From NCBI RefSeq assembly GCF_014077505.1, contig NZ_JACGWA010000001.1, forward strand, positions 124,001 through 188,000: a stretch of DNA of 64,000 nucleotides. Direction: 5' to 3'. This DNA is from Colwellia sp. BRX10-3. Its GTDB lineage: Bacteria > Pseudomonadota > Gammaproteobacteria > Enterobacterales > Alteromonadaceae. Shown one piece after another: positions 62,366 through 64,000 of this stretch. Numbering within the stretch: position 1 is the first letter of the stretch; each line of letters begins with the position of its first letter. The position numbers were made by a program, and so were the translations under genes. A model generated the notes under the pieces. It saw only the letters and a program-made list of their open reading frames with translations, searched no databases and was not told where the DNA came from.

Positions 62366-63638
62366 TCTTGTTTTCGAGCTATTGTGGCCATTAACGCTAA
62401 TGCTTGTATTGCTATTAATCAGTCATAAGCTGATCTTAAAACATTGCGGTGCTAAGCTAACTTATGCCTTATGGGGCTTAGTTCCCTTAGCTTTAGCTAT
62501 TTATATGTTACCGATGCCATGGCACAAAGTCGCGCAGGCTCCAAATTTAGCAATACAACACTATCTAGTTAAGCCTTCAGAACAATTTATTAGTATTCAG
62601 CCAGGTTGGCTGTTTATTACATGGTTATCCGGTGCTTTATTAATTATTGGTTACTGGCTTGTAAGCCATATTCGCTTTAGTGCGCAACTGAGTATAACTA
62701 AACTAAGCAGCAATGAACTTGCTTTACCTTTACCAAAAAAACTTAAAGCGTATAGAAGTGATATAGCCTACAGCCCTATGCTACTAGGTCTGTTCAAACA
62801 AAAACTTATTATTCCAGCAAACTTTTCTAACCGATTTACTCGCTCACAGCAAAAGTTGATTTTGGAACACGAAATTTGTCATTTTGATCGCAATGACATT
62901 TATTGGAACACAATGGCGCTATTTTTTGTTGCGCTATTTTGGTTCCACCCTTTGGTCTGGCTAGCTTATTTTAAGTTTCGTCAAGATCAAGAATTGTCCT
63001 GCGACCAAATTGTTCTGGCGCGCAAACAAACTGCAAGCAGGATTGAGTATAGCAAAGCGTTATTGGTGGTAGCAGAATTCGCTCCCAACATTGCCTTTGC
63101 GCATCTTTCATTCAAAAAATATGGAGATAAACACATGATGTTTGAACGTATCAAGCAAATTAAGGCCAACACCCAAGTAAAAAAATTGTCCCTAGCGGTG
63201 ATTGCAGCCGTTTCGGTAGGTTTACTATCAGGCTTTAGTTTTGCAGGTAACCAAGGTCAAGCGACAGATCAACAATATCGTGAAGACCTTTCTGGGAAAG
63301 AACAAATGCGAAGACTGCCACAAAAGTCGGAAAATGCGGTAAAACCTATTTACAGAGTTGAACCAAAATATCCAGCTAAGGCTGCGGCAGAAAGTATTGA
63401 AGGTTCAGTAGTATTAAAGTTCGATATTGATCGTACTGGCATGGTGAAAAACGTTGAAGTAGTTAACGGCTCACCCGCCTACGTGTTCGATAAAGTCGCA
63501 ACAACTGCACTAGAGCAATGGCAATATGAGCCATCAAACTCTTATCACAAAAATAACCTCGTTCAACTAGATTTTGCTATGGGTGAAAATTCAGCTAAGC
63601 GGGCAAGTTTAATTGAACAAGTTAAAGTGACAAAATAG
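62358..63638 (+). CDS. M56 family peptidase (BlaR1-like) fused to a TonB C-terminal domain
   Basis: 426 aa. Four membrane helices (about 5-25, 35-55, 85-105 and 185-205) surround the zinc peptidase site HEICH (residues 171-175). A further helix (about 275-295) leads to the periplasm. In place of the beta-lactam-binding domain of BlaR1 there is a TonB C-terminal domain (about 345-415; EPKYPAKAAAESIEGSVVLKFDIDRTGMVKNVEVV). It probably cleaves or releases the BlaI-type repressor when it senses an envelope signal. AAGGAG precedes the ATG. Confidence 0.88.
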   Translation: MINLVFELLWPLTLMLVLLLISHKLILKHCGAKLTYALWGLVPLALAIYMLPMPWHKVAQAPNLAIQHYLVKPSEQFISIQPGWLFITWLSGALLIIGYWLVSHIRFSAQLSITKLSSNELALPLPKKLKAYRSDIAYSPMLLGLFKQKLIIPANFSNRFTRSQQKLILEHEICHFDRNDIYWNTMALFFVALFWFHPLVWLAYFKFRQDQELSCDQIVLARKQTASRIEYSKALLVVAEFAPNIAFAHLSFKKYGDKHMMFERIKQIKANTQVKKLSLAVIAAVSVGLLSGFSFAGNQGQATDQQYREDLSGKEQMRRLPQKSENAVKPIYRVEPKYPAKAAAESIEGSVVLKFDIDRTGMVKNVEVVNGSPAYVFDKVATTALEQWQYEPSNSYHKNNLVQLDFAMGENSAKRASLIEQVKVTK

Positions 63639-63662
63639 TAAAAACGCTGTTAGCTGTCATAC

Positions 63663-63697
63663 AAAAGGCTGATAATATTACTGTTATCGGCTTTTTT
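63663..63697 (+). terminator. Terminator of the BlaI-M56 operon
   Basis: GGCTGATAA and TTATCGGC form the stem (one G-U pair), followed by a run of six T. A second hairpin (CACTTAAAA / TTTTAAGTG, 63709-63733) may serve the minus-strand EAL gene. Confidence 0.75.
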
Positions 63698-63847
63698 CAT
63701 ATTAGATACACTTAAAAATAATAATTTTAAGTGACAAACTCTAGGCTTAGTTCATGTTAAGAAAATCGTATATTTACAACTATTACCTGATGGGAGGCTT
63801 TGCGAGTAACTGGGTCTGATTACTTTTTCACAGCAAAGTACTAAACC

Positions 63848-64000
63848 TTAAACAATTTCGCGTTTATTAGTACTATTCAAAAGGAAAGATTTAAAATCAG
63901 CATCAAGTAGCGGTTTAGCAATATAATACCCTTGCCCTAAATCACAGCCTATTTCTTTAAGCTTTTGATATTGTTCTAAGGTTTCAATTCCTTCTGCTGT
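63848..64000 (-). CDS. C-terminal end of an EAL-domain protein (cut by the window edge)
   Basis: The last 50 codons of a minus-strand gene read TAEGIETLEQYQKLKEIGCD and then LGQGYYIAKPLLDADF, the end of an EAL domain (the AEGxET motif and the GxxxGQGYxIxKP block). It may carry a c-di-GMP phosphodiesterase domain, and everything upstream lies outside the window. Confidence 0.85.
   Translation of the reverse strand, partial: TAEGIETLEQYQKLKEIGCDLGQGYYIAKPLLDADFKSFLLNSTNKREIV

Noticed and set aside
1-64000. CRISPR array, prophage, integrase, transposase, tRNA or rRNA genes
   Set aside because: No regularly spaced direct repeats, phage structural genes, recombinase motifs or cloverleaf sequences other than tmRNA were seen on either strand.

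Overview
The window looks like a chromosomal segment of a marine gammaproteobacterium of the order Alteromonadales, most probably Colwelliaceae (Colwellia/Thalassotalea type). The grounds are AT-rich DNA, protein sequences close to but distinct from the enterobacterial versions, and two conserved gammaproteobacterial gene blocks. The genus is an inference from general familiarity, not from a search. I see no rRNA, tRNA, prophage, insertion sequence, CRISPR array or recognisable defence island.

Layout. 0-6 kb: fabB diverging from mnmC (FabR/FadR-like operators between them), then a minus-strand group epmC - COG3199 kinase - yfcL, matching the fabB/mnmC/yfcL/epmC neighbourhood of E. coli. 6-9.6 kb: nhaA with a prohibitin-like gene, an Lrp/AsnC regulator and a secreted protein of unknown function. 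9.7-19.9 kb: the chaperone and RNA-quality block grpE, dnaK, dnaJ (minus strand, with sigma-32 promoters), nadK, recN, bamE, rnfH, ratA, smpB and ssrA (tmRNA). 20-25.4 kb: spondin-domain protein, class V aminotransferase, AI-2E-type exporter, a YqjD-like three-gene membrane group and a VOC protein.

25.5-29.8 kb: an RND efflux pair. 30-37 kb: M20 peptidase, then a probable sugar-acid catabolic group (SDR, lactonase-type amidohydrolase, Lrp regulator, enolase-superfamily dehydratase, class II aldolase/adducin) and an NRDE protein. 37.7-41.7 kb: a 57-residue membrane protein gene, ThrE-type exporter, TetR, PilZ-like protein and two small genes. 42-46.8 kb: PAS-GGDEF-EAL protein, zinc-ribbon protein, gamma-glutamyltransferase. 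47-53.8 kb: M24 peptidase, a TetR regulator with a matching operator on an orphan mlaC, an AHL-acylase-like lipoprotein and a GAF-GGDEF cyclase. 53.8-61.7 kb: a LysR-controlled MexEF-OprN-like efflux operon ending in an MDR oxidoreductase. 61.9-63.6 kb: a BlaI/M56-TonB regulatory pair with twin operators. The right edge cuts an EAL-domain gene.

The most informative signals are regulatory. A near-perfect LexA box forms the stem of the nadK terminator just upstream of recN. Two identically built operators link a TetR gene to mlaC. Twin TACA-N2-TGTA sites precede blaI. A perfect dyad lies between the lysR gene and its efflux operon. A 93-nt imperfect hairpin sits in the dnaK-dnaJ spacer. No single block is a clearly new system. 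The best candidates for unexplored biology are the sugar-acid cluster with its adducin-like aldolase, the TetR-mlaC pair, and the M56-TonB fusion.
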